A stretch of 54,480 nucleotides of DNA from an uncultured Rhodospirillales bacterium (GTDB taxonomy: Bacteria; Pseudomonadota; Alphaproteobacteria; Acetobacterales; Acetobacteraceae): positions 1 to 54,480 of the forward strand of contig CAIMWH010000139.1 in NCBI GenBank assembly GCA_903845065.1. The letters are read 5' to 3'. Numbering within the stretch: position 1 is the stretch's first letter; every line of letters begins with the position of its first letter. Made by a program: the position numbers and the translations under genes. The notes beneath the pieces are model-generated. The model was not told where the DNA came from. It saw nothing but the letters and a program-made list of their open reading frames with translations, and ran no database searches. This document shows, piece by piece, positions 42,040-50,400 of the stretch.

Positions 42040-43041
42040 ATGACGTTGCCGCGCAAGACCGAGCCGCCCGCCGCCGCGGGGCGCACGAAAATGGAAGATA
42101 TCGCCCGTATCGCCGGCGTTTCGGTCTCCACCGTCAGCCGCGCGCTCGCAGGCTCCAGCAAGGTCACCGGCGAAACCCGGGCACGTATCGAAGCTGCCGT
42201 CCGCCAGACCGGCTACGTGGTCAACCAGGTCGCCCAGGGCCTGCGCCTGCAACGCAGCCGGCAAATCCTCGTCCTCCTCCCCACCATCGCCAACCCGTTT
42301 TTCGGCGAGATCATCCTCGGCGTCGAGGAAGCCGCCCAGGCCGCCGGCTACAGCGTGCTCGTCGGCAGCACTGAGGGCGATCTCGAACGCGAGGCCGCCC
42401 TGGCCCGCCAACTCCACACCGGCGGCGTTGACGGCCTCATCCTGCTCACCGGCCGCATCCCGGATGGCCTCGCCGACCACGCCGCGCGCGGCCAGGTCAT
42501 CGCCGTCTCGGAAACCATCCCCGGCCAGCATCTGCCCACCGTGGTGATCGACAACGAGGAAGCCGCCGCCGCCGCCACCACCTACCTGCGCCGCCTCGGC
42601 CACCACAACATCGCCCACATCGCCGGCCCCGAGGGCAACGTGCTCACCGCCCAGCGCGTGCGTGGCTGGCGCCGCATCGTGGGGGATGCCGCCGGCCCGC
42701 CGGTATTCGGCGCCTTCACCATGGATTCCGGCGCCGCCGCCATGACCCGCCTGCTCGCCCGCCCCAACCGCCCCACCGCGGTCTTCTGCGCCAACGACGA
42801 AATGGCCATCGGCGCCCTCAAGGCCGCCCACCTCGCCGGCCTGCGCGTGCCCGAGGACCTCTCCATCTTCGGCTTCGATGACATCACCTTCGCCGCCTTC
42901 ACCGACCCGCCGCTCACCACCATCCGCCAGCCCCGCCGCGAATTCGGCCACGCCGCCATCGCCGCCCTGCTCGCGGGCACCCCCCCGCCGCGCCTCGCCT
43001 TCACCCTCGTCGAACGAGCCAGCACCGCTGCACCCCGCTGA
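42040..43041 (+). CDS. LacI family transcriptional regulator
   Basis: A 333-residue regulator. The N-terminal helix-turn-helix and hinge (about residues 17-70) read MEDIARIAGVSVSTVSRAL and SSKVTGETRARI. The sugar-binding core follows with ILVLLPTIANPFFGEIILGVEEAA, GVDGLILLTGRIP, AVFCANDEMAIGALKAAHLAG and IFGFDDITFA. The ATG at 42040 follows AAGGATC; the upstream frame overlaps the operators. It faces the CUT1 operon and is expected to repress it until the sugar is present. Confidence 0.9.
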   Translation: MTLPRKTEPPAAAGRTKMEDIARIAGVSVSTVSRALAGSSKVTGETRARIEAAVRQTGYVVNQVAQGLRLQRSRQILVLLPTIANPFFGEIILGVEEAAQAAGYSVLVGSTEGDLEREAALARQLHTGGVDGLILLTGRIPDGLADHAARGQVIAVSETIPGQHLPTVVIDNEEAAAAATTYLRRLGHHNIAHIAGPEGNVLTAQRVRGWRRIVGDAAGPPVFGAFTMDSGAAAMTRLLARPNRPTAVFCANDEMAIGALKAAHLAGLRVPEDLSIFGFDDITFAAFTDPPLTTIRQPRREFGHAAIAALLAGTPPPRLAFTLVERASTAAPR

Positions 43042-43123
43042 AACCGCGCCCGCCGCCATTCCCCGCATTGACGCCAACCGCCCCCGGCGGGAAAACAGCG
43101 CGGCATTTTGAGGGAGCCAAGCC

Positions 43124-44449
43124 ATGGCCGCGCATTTCGATCTCATCATCCGCGGCGGCGTCTGCGTGCTCCCCTGGGGCATGGAGCAAACCTCCATCGG
43201 CGTGCGCGATGGCCGCATCGCCGGCCTCGGCCTCAGCCATGACGCCACCGCCACCGAAACCATCGACGCCACCGGCCTGCACGTCCTGCCCGGCCTGATC
43301 GACCCCCACGTCCACCTGCGCGATCCCGGCAACGCCGCCGTCGAAACCATCCCCACCGGCACCAAGGGCGCCATCCTCGGCGGCCTTACCGCGGTGTTCG
43401 ACATGCCGAACACCACCCCCTCCATCGTGGACGCCGAAAAACTCGCCTGGAAACAGGGCTACGTCGAACAGGTCGCCTGGTGCGACATGGGCCTCTACGT
43501 CGGCGGCACCAAGACCAACATCCCCGAACTCGCGAGCCTGGAACTCGGGCGCGGCGTCTGCGCCATCAAGATCTTTGCCGGCTCCTCCACCGGCGACCTC
43601 ATGGTGGAAGACGACGAAAACCTCGAACGCGTCATGCTATCCGGCCGCCGCCGCATCGCCTACCACTCCGAGGACGAATACCGCCTGCAGGCCCGCAAGC
43701 CGATGTTCAAGTCGGGCGACCCCTACTCCAACCACGCCGTCTGGCGCGACGAGGAAGCCGCCTTCCTCGGCACCCGCCGCCTCATGGCCCTCGCCCGCAA
43801 GACCGGCCGCCCCGCCCACATCCTACATGTGTCCACCGAGGAAGAACTCATCTACCTCAAGGATTTCCGCGACATCAGCACCGTCGAGGTGCTGGTCAAC
43901 CACCTCACCCAGATGGCGCCCGACGTCTACGATCGTCTCAAGGGCTTCGGCGTGATGAACCCGCCCATCCGCGGCCGCCGCCACTACGAAGCCAGCTGGG
44001 CCGCCGTGCGCGACGGCACCGTGGACACCATCGGCTCCGACCACGCCCCCCACCCGCGCGCCGCCAAGGAAAAGCCCTGGCCCGACTGCCCCGCCGGCCT
44101 CACCGGCGTGCAGACCCTGGTCCCGGTGATGCTCGACCACGTCAACGCCGGGCGCCTGTCGCTGCCCCGCATGGTTGACCTGATGTGCGTCGGCCCCGCC
44201 CGCGTCTACGGCGTCATCGGCAAAGGCCGCCTCGCCGCCGGCTACGACGCCGATTTCACCATCGTGGACATGAAACGCCGCCGCAAAATCGAGGAAAGCT
44301 GGATCGTCTCCCCCAGCGGCTGGACCCCCTTCGCCGGCATGGACATCACCGGCTGGCCCGTCGCCACCATCATCCGCGGCACCGCGGTGATGCGCGAAGA
44401 CGAAGTCCTCGGCACCCCCACCGGCAAACTGGTGAAATTCGCCGCCTGA
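43124..44449 (+). CDS. pyrC: Dihydroorotase (class I)
   Basis: A 441-residue amidohydrolase that closes carbamoyl-aspartate to dihydroorotate in pyrimidine synthesis. The metal motif is DPHVHLRDPG (His62, His64), the carboxylated Lys is in CAIKIFAGSSTGDL, further His ligands are in AYHSEDEYR and ILHVSTEEE, and the Asp is in TIGSDHAPHP. An allantoinase or hydantoinase relative is possible, but the RDPG and NTTPS-type motifs favour dihydroorotase. AGGGAG precedes the ATG. It stands 82 bp after the LacI gene and 46 bp before tRNA-Arg. Confidence 0.88.
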   Translation: MAAHFDLIIRGGVCVLPWGMEQTSIGVRDGRIAGLGLSHDATATETIDATGLHVLPGLIDPHVHLRDPGNAAVETIPTGTKGAILGGLTAVFDMPNTTPSIVDAEKLAWKQGYVEQVAWCDMGLYVGGTKTNIPELASLELGRGVCAIKIFAGSSTGDLMVEDDENLERVMLSGRRRIAYHSEDEYRLQARKPMFKSGDPYSNHAVWRDEEAAFLGTRRLMALARKTGRPAHILHVSTEEELIYLKDFRDISTVEVLVNHLTQMAPDVYDRLKGFGVMNPPIRGRRHYEASWAAVRDGTVDTIGSDHAPHPRAAKEKPWPDCPAGLTGVQTLVPVMLDHVNAGRLSLPRMVDLMCVGPARVYGVIGKGRLAAGYDADFTIVDMKRRRKIEESWIVSPSGWTPFAGMDITGWPVATIIRGTAVMREDEVLGTPTGKLVKFAA

Positions 44450-44467
44450 CCCCGGTAGGCCGCAACC

Positions 44468-44492
44468 GCCGTGGCTGCTATATCACCACGGC
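44468..44492. promoter_or_regulatory. Hairpin and -10-like element before tRNA-Arg
   Basis: GCCGTGG (44468-44474) and CCACGGC (44486-44492) form a 7-bp stem after the pyrC stop, and the loop contains CTATAT (44478-44483), a plausible -10 element about 12 bp before the tRNA. The hairpin could end pyrC transcription, though no T tract follows. Both readings are by eye. Confidence 0.4.
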
Positions 44493-44495
44493 GTG

Positions 44496-44572
44496 GCGCC
44501 CTTAGCTCAGGTGGATAGAGCAACAGCCTTCTAAGCTGTGGGTCGCTGGTTCGAGTCCAGCAGGGCGCGCCA
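44496..44572 (+). tRNA. tRNA-Arg (TCT anticodon)
   Basis: A complete cloverleaf: acceptor GCGCCCT/AGGGCGC, D arm GCTC/GAGC, anticodon stem ACAGC/GCTGT with loop CTTCTAA (anticodon TCT at 44530-44532), T arm GCTGG/CCAGC with loop TTCGAGT, discriminator G569-equivalent and encoded CCA (44570-44572). It decodes AGA and AGG. The arsJ stop is only 5 bp beyond its 3' end on the opposite strand. Confidence 0.95.
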
Positions 44573-44577
44573 TCATT

Positions 44578-45798
44578 TCAACGCTTTACAGTCGCCATCA
44601 CCGGCAGCAGCAGCGTGACGCCCCAGCACAGCGCCAGCATCGCCGCCGATCCCCACAGGCACGCCACGATCCCCCCGGCCCCCGCCAGTACGCCGGACAG
44701 CACAATCCCGATCAGCCGCCCCGCCGCATTGGCCGCGTAGTAGAACCCGACATCCTCCGCCGCCTTCTCCGATCCGGCATAGGCCATGATGAGATACGAG
44801 TGCAGCGACGAAATCACCGCGAACGCCACCCCGAACAGGCACAACCCGCCCGCCAGCACCAGGTCCGGCCGCGGCAACTGCATCCCGCCCAGCAGCAACG
44901 CCAGCACCAGCGGGATCACCGCCAGCGCCGCCCCCCACACCCGCGCCTCCGGCACCTCCCGGCTCAACCCATCTGCGCTGCGACGCACCAGCGCCGGCGC
45001 ACCCGCCTGCACCACGCCATACCCGATGGTCCACATCGCCAGGAACCCCGTTACCTGCACGAAGGTCCAGCCGCTCGCATAGAGAAACACCGGCAGCCCC
45101 ACCACGAACCATACATCCCGCGCCCCGAACAGGAACACCCGCGCCGCCGCCATCAGGTTCACCGCGGGAGACTTGGCGAACAACTCCCGCATCGATTTTG
45201 ACGCCTTGGCCCGGCCCAGCGCGCGCGGCAACGCGGTCCACACCATCACGAACACCAGGCCCAGCATTGCCGCCATCAGCCACAGCGTCGCCGCGAACCC
45301 CACCCCCTGCAACAACGCGCCACCGGCGAAAAACCCCGCCCCCTTGGTCGCGTTCTTGGAGCCGGTGAACCAGGCCACCCAGCGGAACAACTGGGCGTTG
45401 CCCCCCTCCGAGGTCGCCTTGATGGCGCTCTTGGCCGCCGTCTTGGTGAGGTCCTTCGCCACCCCCGCCAACCCCTGCGCCGCCACCACCCACACCACCG
45501 AAGCCGCCGCCCCCCAACCCGGATCAAGCGCCGACAACATCACCAGCCCGGCGATCTGCAACCCCAGCCCACACGCCAGCATGCGCGGAATCCCGAACCG
45601 AACCGCCAGCCAACCGCCCACCGCGTTGGTGAAAATCCCCGCCGTCTCATACAGCAGAAACAGCGTGGCCAGCATGAACGGCGTGTAGCCGAGCCGGTAG
45701 AAATGCAGCAGCACCAGCATCCGGATCGCGCCATCGGTCAGCGTGAACAGGAAATACGCCGCCGTGACGATGGCATAGTTCCGGGCGGCCACGCTCAT
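44578..45798 (-). CDS. arsJ: Organoarsenical efflux MFS transporter ArsJ
   Basis: A 406-residue major-facilitator protein with about 12 membrane segments. It starts MSVAARNYAIVTAAYFLFTL and has GLAGVAKDLTKTAAKSAIK and FTGSKNATKGAGFFAGG, features of ArsJ. ArsJ exports 1-arseno-3-phosphoglycerate made by its partner GAPDH, giving arsenate resistance. The ATG at 45798 lies one base after the GAPDH stop, so the pair is coupled. The open frame upstream is a shadow of GAPDH. Confidence 0.92.
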   Translation of the reverse strand: MSVAARNYAIVTAAYFLFTLTDGAIRMLVLLHFYRLGYTPFMLATLFLLYETAGIFTNAVGGWLAVRFGIPRMLACGLGLQIAGLVMLSALDPGWGAAASVVWVVAAQGLAGVAKDLTKTAAKSAIKATSEGGNAQLFRWVAWFTGSKNATKGAGFFAGGALLQGVGFAATLWLMAAMLGLVFVMVWTALPRALGRAKASKSMRELFAKSPAVNLMAAARVFLFGARDVWFVVGLPVFLYASGWTFVQVTGFLAMWTIGYGVVQAGAPALVRRSADGLSREVPEARVWGAALAVIPLVLALLLGGMQLPRPDLVLAGGLCLFGVAFAVISSLHSYLIMAYAGSEKAAEDVGFYYAANAAGRLIGIVLSGVLAGAGGIVACLWGSAAMLALCWGVTLLLPVMATVKR

Positions 45799-45799
45799 C

Positions 45800-46846
45800 T
45801 CAAATCCCCACCCGCGCCATGTGGCACGCGAGATCGACCATGCGGCAGGCATACCCCATCTCGTTGTCGTACCACGCATAAACCTTCAGCAGCGTGCCAT
45901 CCGTCACCATGGTCGAGAGCGCGTCCACGATGCTCGAACGGGTATCCCGCGCATAATCCGCCGACACCAGCGGCCGCGTCTCATAGCCCAGTATCCCGGC
46001 GAGCGGCCCCTCGGCAGCGGCGGCGAGCAGCGCGTTGACCTCCGCAGCCGAGGTCTCGCGCATCATCTCGAACACGCAATCGGTCAGGCTCGCATTCAGC
46101 ACCGGCGCGCGCACCGCGTGGCCGTTCAGCTTGCCCTTCAGTTCCGGATAAATCAGCGCGGTGGCAGTCGCGCTGCCCGTCGTGGTCGGCTGCAATGACA
46201 GCATGGCACTGCGAGCCCGCCGCAGGTCCTTGTGCGGCGCGTCGGTCACCACGTTGGTGTTGGTCGGATCGTGGATGGTGGTGATCTGCCCATGCCGGAT
46301 GCCGATCGCCTCGTGCACCACCTTCACCACCGGCGCCAAACAGTTGGTAGTGCAGGACGCAGCGGTCACGATTGGGTGGCACGCCGGGTCGTACAAGTGA
46401 TGGTTCACGCCGACGACCACATTGAGAACGCTGTCGAACTTCACTGGCGCCGCCACGATCACCCGCCGCGCGCCACGGTCGAGATGGCCTTGCAGCACTT
46501 GCGGCGTCAGGAACTTGCCGGTGCACTCCAGCACCACATCCACCCCAAGATCGCCCCACGGAATATCCGCCGGGGCCGCATGGGCGGAGAAGCCGAGCCG
46601 CCGCTCCCCGATGCGGATCGCACCCTCCCCCTCCGCCACAATCACCGGCCCGCGCCACCGCCCCTGCACGCTGTCGAATTCCAGCAGATGCGCCGTCGCC
46701 GCCGCCCCGCCCTTGATCTCGTTGAGATGCACCACCTCAAGCCGGTTGTCCCGCCGCGGGTCCTCCGGCTGCCGCTCCGCCGCCCCCAACGCCGCCCGCA
46801 GCGCCAGCCGCCCGATGCGGCCCATGCCGCTGATCCCCACGCGCAT
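45800..46846 (-). CDS. ArsJ-associated glyceraldehyde-3-phosphate dehydrogenase
   Basis: A 348-residue GAPDH. The NAD motif is [18 protein letters not shown], the catalytic Cys165 is in [10 protein letters not shown], and the partner His192 is in [10 protein letters not shown], a variant seen in ars-linked GAPDHs; [15 protein letters not shown] is at the C-terminus. In arsenic operons this enzyme joins arsenate to glyceraldehyde 3-phosphate, making 1-arseno-3-phosphoglycerate for export by ArsJ. The ATG at 46846 is 4 bp after the ArsR-ArsC stop. It is a dedicated paralogue rather than the glycolytic enzyme, on context. Confidence 0.9.
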   Translation of the reverse strand: MRVGISGMGRIGRLALRAALGAAERQPEDPRRDNRLEVVHLNEIKGGAAATAHLLEFDSVQGRWRGPVIVAEGEGAIRIGERRLGFSAHAAPADIPWGDLGVDVVLECTGKFLTPQVLQGHLDRGARRVIVAAPVKFDSVLNVVVGVNHHLYDPACHPIVTAASCTTNCLAPVVKVVHEAIGIRHGQITTIHDPTNTNVVTDAPHKDLRRARSAMLSLQPTTTGSATATALIYPELKGKLNGHAVRAPVLNASLTDCVFEMMRETSAAEVNALLAAAAEGPLAGILGYETRPLVSADYARDTRSSIVDALSTMVTDGTLLKVYAWYDNEMGYACRMVDLACHMARVGI

Positions 46847-46850
46847 GATG

Positions 46851-47696
46851 CTACGCCCGCACCGCGCCGCCGATCTCATCAAGCCGCCGGCGCACCGCCA
46901 GGCGATCGAGCGAGGCGAACGGCAGGTTGATGAAAATACGGATGCGCCGGTCAAGCGCGGCATAAAGCTCGTTCAGCAACGCCGCCTGCTCCACCGCACT
47001 GCCGCTGAACTTCATCGGATCGGGCAACGGCCACGACCCGGTCATCGCGCGATCGCCAAAATCCGGGCACGCCTGCCCCTCCAGCATGTCGCAAAGCGCG
47101 ATCACGAAATCCATCCGCGGCGCCTCCGGCCCCATGAATTCATCCCATGACTTGCTGCGCAACACCGCCGTGTCATGCCCGAGGGCGGCCAGCTTCGCGA
47201 TCACCCGGGGCTGCGGCTGCGCCGCCGGGGCAGACCCGGCGGACCAGGCACGAAACCGCCCGGCGCCGAGGCTATTCAGGATGGCCTCGGCCATGATCGA
47301 GCGCGCCGAATTGGCGGTGCACAAGAACAACACATTGAACGATGGCGTCATCACGGGCTCCTCGTTCACCGCCGGCAGCAGCCCGGCGATGTCGCCGCAC
47401 AGGCCAGGTTGGCCGGCGCAGCAGGTTTCGGTCAGGAACCCCAGCAGGTCGCGCATGCCGATCAGGCGCACGGCATAGAGGATGTGCCGCCCGCGCCGCG
47501 TCGCCACCAGCAGCCCCTCCCGCTCCATCGCGGCGAGGTGGAATGACAGCGTGGAGGGCGGCACACCAAGCTGCGCGGCGATCTCGCCCGCCGCCACGCC
47601 CGTCGCCCCGCGCGCAAACAGCAGGCGCAGCAGATCGAGCCGCGTTTCCTGCGCCAGTGCCGCAAGCATCCCGGCTGCCTGTTTGGTTTCCATCAT
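46851..47696 (-). CDS. arsR: ArsR repressor fused to an ArsC-type low-molecular-weight phosphatase domain
   Basis: A 281-residue fusion. Residues 1-105 are an ArsR/SmtB winged helix ([21 protein letters not shown]) with Cys92, Cys93 and Cys100 at its end, an arrangement like the As(III) site of Acidithiobacillus ArsR. Residues 119-260 are a low-molecular-weight phosphatase/ArsC fold with the CX5R loop at Cys126-Arg132 (CTANSAR) and further Cys202 and Cys210, which could relay electrons to thioredoxin. It would both sense arsenite and handle arsenate. The ATG at 47696 lies in a palindrome (47695-47712). Confidence 0.88.
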   Translation of the reverse strand: MMETKQAAGMLAALAQETRLDLLRLLFARGATGVAAGEIAAQLGVPPSTLSFHLAAMEREGLLVATRRGRHILYAVRLIGMRDLLGFLTETCCAGQPGLCGDIAGLLPAVNEEPVMTPSFNVLFLCTANSARSIMAEAILNSLGAGRFRAWSAGSAPAAQPQPRVIAKLAALGHDTAVLRSKSWDEFMGPEAPRMDFVIALCDMLEGQACPDFGDRAMTGSWPLPDPMKFSGSAVEQAALLNELYAALDRRIRIFINLPFASLDRLAVRRRLDEIGGAVRA

Positions 47697-47712
47697 TCGA
47701 TACTAGTCGAAT
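47695..47712. promoter_or_regulatory. Candidate ArsR operator overlapping the start codon
   Basis: ATTCGATACTAGTCGAAT has perfect 6-bp arms (ATTCGA/TCGAAT) around 6 bp. It covers the first start codon of the ArsR-ArsC gene. On the minus strand TAGTAT within it could be a -10 element three bases before that ATG, which would give a leaderless transcript; no ribosome site is visible. Repressor bound here would block its own promoter and the arsJ-gapdh genes behind it. Confidence 0.6.
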
Positions 47713-47784
47713 TTGCAAAACCGGGTGTGAACCTTGCATGACAGGCGGGCAGAGCCGCCGCGCCGCCGAAGGACAAGAGCACCG

Positions 47785-47988
47785 ATGACCGAAACCGACG
47801 CATCACCCGAATTCCGCCGCGGCTGGGATGCCGCACTGCTGGCCGCCCGCGCGTGGCACGAAAACCAAGCCAAGAAGGCCCTCGTCCAGGCCCGCCGCAG
47901 CCGCTTTCCGAAAAACTTCGAACGGGAAGCCGAGGTTCACACGAGGGCAGCCGAACTCATCGTCACCCTGAGCCCGGACGACGTCTGA
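47785..47988 (+). CDS. Small conserved-looking hypothetical protein
   Basis: A 67-residue polar protein, rich in Ala, Arg and Glu, probably helical and cytoplasmic (FRRGWDAALLAARAWHENQ). I recognise no family. The start is the ATG at 47785 after AAGGAC; an upstream GTG/ATG frame gives arginine-rich sequence and is rejected. It is divergent from the ArsR fusion, sharing an 88-bp gap, and converges with the alcohol dehydrogenase gene (11-bp gap). Confidence 0.55.
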   Translation: MTETDASPEFRRGWDAALLAARAWHENQAKKALVQARRSRFPKNFEREAEVHTRAAELIVTLSPDDV

Positions 47989-47999
47989 CCACAACCGCC

Positions 48000-49040
48000 T
48001 CAGAATGTGGTGATCACACTGATCCCCGGATCGCCCGCGTTCCCCATCCGCATCAACGCGGCGGGCGCATCGGCGAGGGCGATGTGCTTGCCCAGCAGCT
48101 TCTGCGGCTGCAACCGCCCAGCCCGGATCATCTCCAGCATCGACGGATAGCGGTGCGCCTGCATGCCGTGGCTGCCGCGGATCTCCAACTCCCAGCCGAT
48201 CACCCGATCCATCGGCAACGCCGGCCGCGCATGCTCGGCCAGCAGCAGCCCCACCTGGATATGCCGCCCACGCCGCCGCAAATTCATGATGGAGTTGAAC
48301 GCCGTAGTGGGATGGCCAAGTGCGTCGATCGACAAATGCGCCCCGCCGCCGGTGATCTCCCGCACCGCCTCCACCACATCCACCCCCGCCTGCGCCTCAA
48401 TCGCCGCCGCCGCCCCCAGCGCCCGGGCCAACGCCAACGCCTCCGGCTTCACATCCACCGCCACCACCCGCGCCCCCAGCGCCGCCGCGATCATGATCGC
48501 CGACAGCCCAACCCCGCCGCAGCCATGCACCGCCACCCACTCGCCGCCCGAAACCCGTCCCTGGTCCACCACGGCACGAAACGAGGTCGCAAACCGACAC
48601 CCCAGGCTCGCCGCCGTCGCGCAATCCAGCTCGTCCGGCAGCCCCACCAGGTTGTTGTCGGCAAAATCAATCCCGACGTATTCCGCGAACGAGCCCCAGG
48701 CCGTGAAACCAGGCTGAAACTGCCGCTCGCAAACCTGCTGGTTGCCCGACTGGCACTCCGCACAACTCCCACACCCCGCGACGAAGGGCACCGTAACCCG
48801 CTGTCCGATCTTCCAGCGCGAAACGCCCGGCCCCACCGCCGCGATGGTGCCGGCCAATTCATGCCCCGGCACATGCGGCAGCACGATATCGGGATCGTGC
48901 CCCATCCAGCCGTGCCAGTCGCTGCGACACAGCCCCGTCGCCTCCACCTTCACCACCACCCCGCCAGCACGGGGCGTCGGATCAGGCACCACGCGCACTT
49001 CGGGGGCCTCGGCGAAATGTTCGAAAATAACAGCCTTCAT
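48000..49040 (-). CDS. Zinc-dependent alcohol dehydrogenase family protein
   Basis: A 346-residue medium-chain dehydrogenase. The catalytic zinc site is formed by Cys in [11 protein letters not shown] and [12 protein letters not shown], the structural zinc site by [15 protein letters not shown] (four Cys) and the coenzyme motif is [15 protein letters not shown]. Length is normal. It oxidises an alcohol or polyol with NAD(P). Upstream of its start is a 73-bp gap with a weak CGTGG/CCACG hairpin. Substrate unknown. Confidence 0.9.
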   Translation of the reverse strand: MKAVIFEHFAEAPEVRVVPDPTPRAGGVVVKVEATGLCRSDWHGWMGHDPDIVLPHVPGHELAGTIAAVGPGVSRWKIGQRVTVPFVAGCGSCAECQSGNQQVCERQFQPGFTAWGSFAEYVGIDFADNNLVGLPDELDCATAASLGCRFATSFRAVVDQGRVSGGEWVAVHGCGGVGLSAIMIAAALGARVVAVDVKPEALALARALGAAAAIEAQAGVDVVEAVREITGGGAHLSIDALGHPTTAFNSIMNLRRRGRHIQVGLLLAEHARPALPMDRVIGWELEIRGSHGMQAHRYPSMLEMIRAGRLQPQKLLGKHIALADAPAALMRMGNAGDPGISVITTF

Positions 49041-49113
49041 CCGGCATCAACCCTGCGTGGCCTGAAAAGACCACGATATCGCAACCCGCCACCGCCCCGC
49101 CAGGGCGCCGCGC

Positions 49114-50400
49114 TCAGCGCCCCATCCGCGCCAGGAAGTCGATCTGCCAGCGCATCTCCTCCACCGCCAACGGAAACCCACCCGACGCCGTCGCCCGCAG
49201 CACCGTCTCCGGCGGCAACCGCGCCAGCAGCGTCTGCAACGGCCCCGCCGCCCGCATCGAAAACCCCGCCCGCCAAATCAGGCTGACCAGCCCCTTGGCA
49301 CTGCGCAGCGTCGCCGCCCGATCCACCACCGAGGCCGCGAGATCGGTCGCCACCGCGATGATCGCCGTCGCCAGCCGCGCCTCGCCGCGCTGGATCGCCG
49401 CCAGCAGCGCCTCCTCGTTCAGCCGCCCCTCGGCGTACAGCACCTTCGCCTCCGCCATCGCCTGCTCGATATTGGGCTCCGGCCGATGCGCGTTCTGCGT
49501 GGTCTCCAGCCGCTTCGCCAACCGCCGCCGCAGCTCCGCGCTCACCGCCACATCGAGGTCCGCCCGGCTGGCCAGCACATCGAGCAACTGCGTCGCCACG
49601 ATGTCCGACAGCGCCCGCGCCGCCCGCGCCGTCAGCTTCGGCCGCCGCACCAGCGGCGCCTGCCACGCCGTCATCTCGCCGGCCCGCGTCACCAGCGCAT
49701 CCAGCGTCGCCTCACGAATGGCGGCGGACTGGTTGTGCAGCAGCGCCGTCACCGCCTCGGTATTCGAGCCCCCGGCGATGGCGTCGCTGACGATCTCCGC
49801 CAGATGCGGCCGCCGCGCCACCGAAAGCGCCGTCCCCTTCGAGGGCGCCTCCCCCAGCAGCGACAGCAGATCCTCCGCGGTCAACAGCGGCGACAGCCGT
49901 ATCACCGGGTCGCACACCGAAACCGCGCTGTCCCGCGCCAGCCGCAGGATCAACTCCCGCGGCGCCGCCGGCATGTCCTTCACCGCCTCGGCAATCGCCG
50001 CCCGCACCCGCTCCGCCTCGTCCTCCACCAGGCGCGACAGCGTCTCGAGCGCCCGCCCCTGGATCTGGTCGCGCTGCGCCGCCGGCAAATCCGGAATGAG
50101 ATTGGCCAGCTTGCGCGCCAGCAACGTGCGCACCCGCTCGTCCTGGTCCCGCGCCAGCAAATCGTCCACCGCCGCCGGCGCCGCCCGATTGAGCGCCACC
50201 GCCGCCCGCACCGTCACCGACGGATCGGACGCCAATGACAACAGCACCGCCGGATCGGTCTGCGGGCTTGACCCGATACGCACCCGCGCCGCCTCGTCCA
50301 CCGGCCCGGCCGAACGCACCCGCCGCAGCGGCGCCGCCGGGTCTACCTCAAGATCAACCACCATCGGCGTCTCATCCGCCACGGCGATCACCTCCTCCAT
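49114..50400 (-). CDS. DUF2336 domain-containing protein
   Basis: A 428-residue, Ala-rich, almost entirely helical protein of the alphaproteobacterial DUF2336 family. It is built of HEAT-like repeats (DPSVTVRAAVALNRAAP, DEAERVRAAIAEAVKDMP, SAVSVCDPVIRLSPLLT). The C-terminal segment is also helical. No membrane segment is seen. The function of DUF2336 is not established. Its ATG overlaps the stop of a diguanylate cyclase by one base (TGATG), so the two are made together and it may be an effector or partner of cyclic di-GMP signalling (inference). Confidence 0.85.
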   Translation of the reverse strand: MEEVIAVADETPMVVDLEVDPAAPLRRVRSAGPVDEAARVRIGSSPQTDPAVLLSLASDPSVTVRAAVALNRAAPAAVDDLLARDQDERVRTLLARKLANLIPDLPAAQRDQIQGRALETLSRLVEDEAERVRAAIAEAVKDMPAAPRELILRLARDSAVSVCDPVIRLSPLLTAEDLLSLLGEAPSKGTALSVARRPHLAEIVSDAIAGGSNTEAVTALLHNQSAAIREATLDALVTRAGEMTAWQAPLVRRPKLTARAARALSDIVATQLLDVLASRADLDVAVSAELRRRLAKRLETTQNAHRPEPNIEQAMAEAKVLYAEGRLNEEALLAAIQRGEARLATAIIAVATDLAASVVDRAATLRSAKGLVSLIWRAGFSMRAAGPLQTLLARLPPETVLRATASGGFPLAVEEMRWQIDFLARMGR

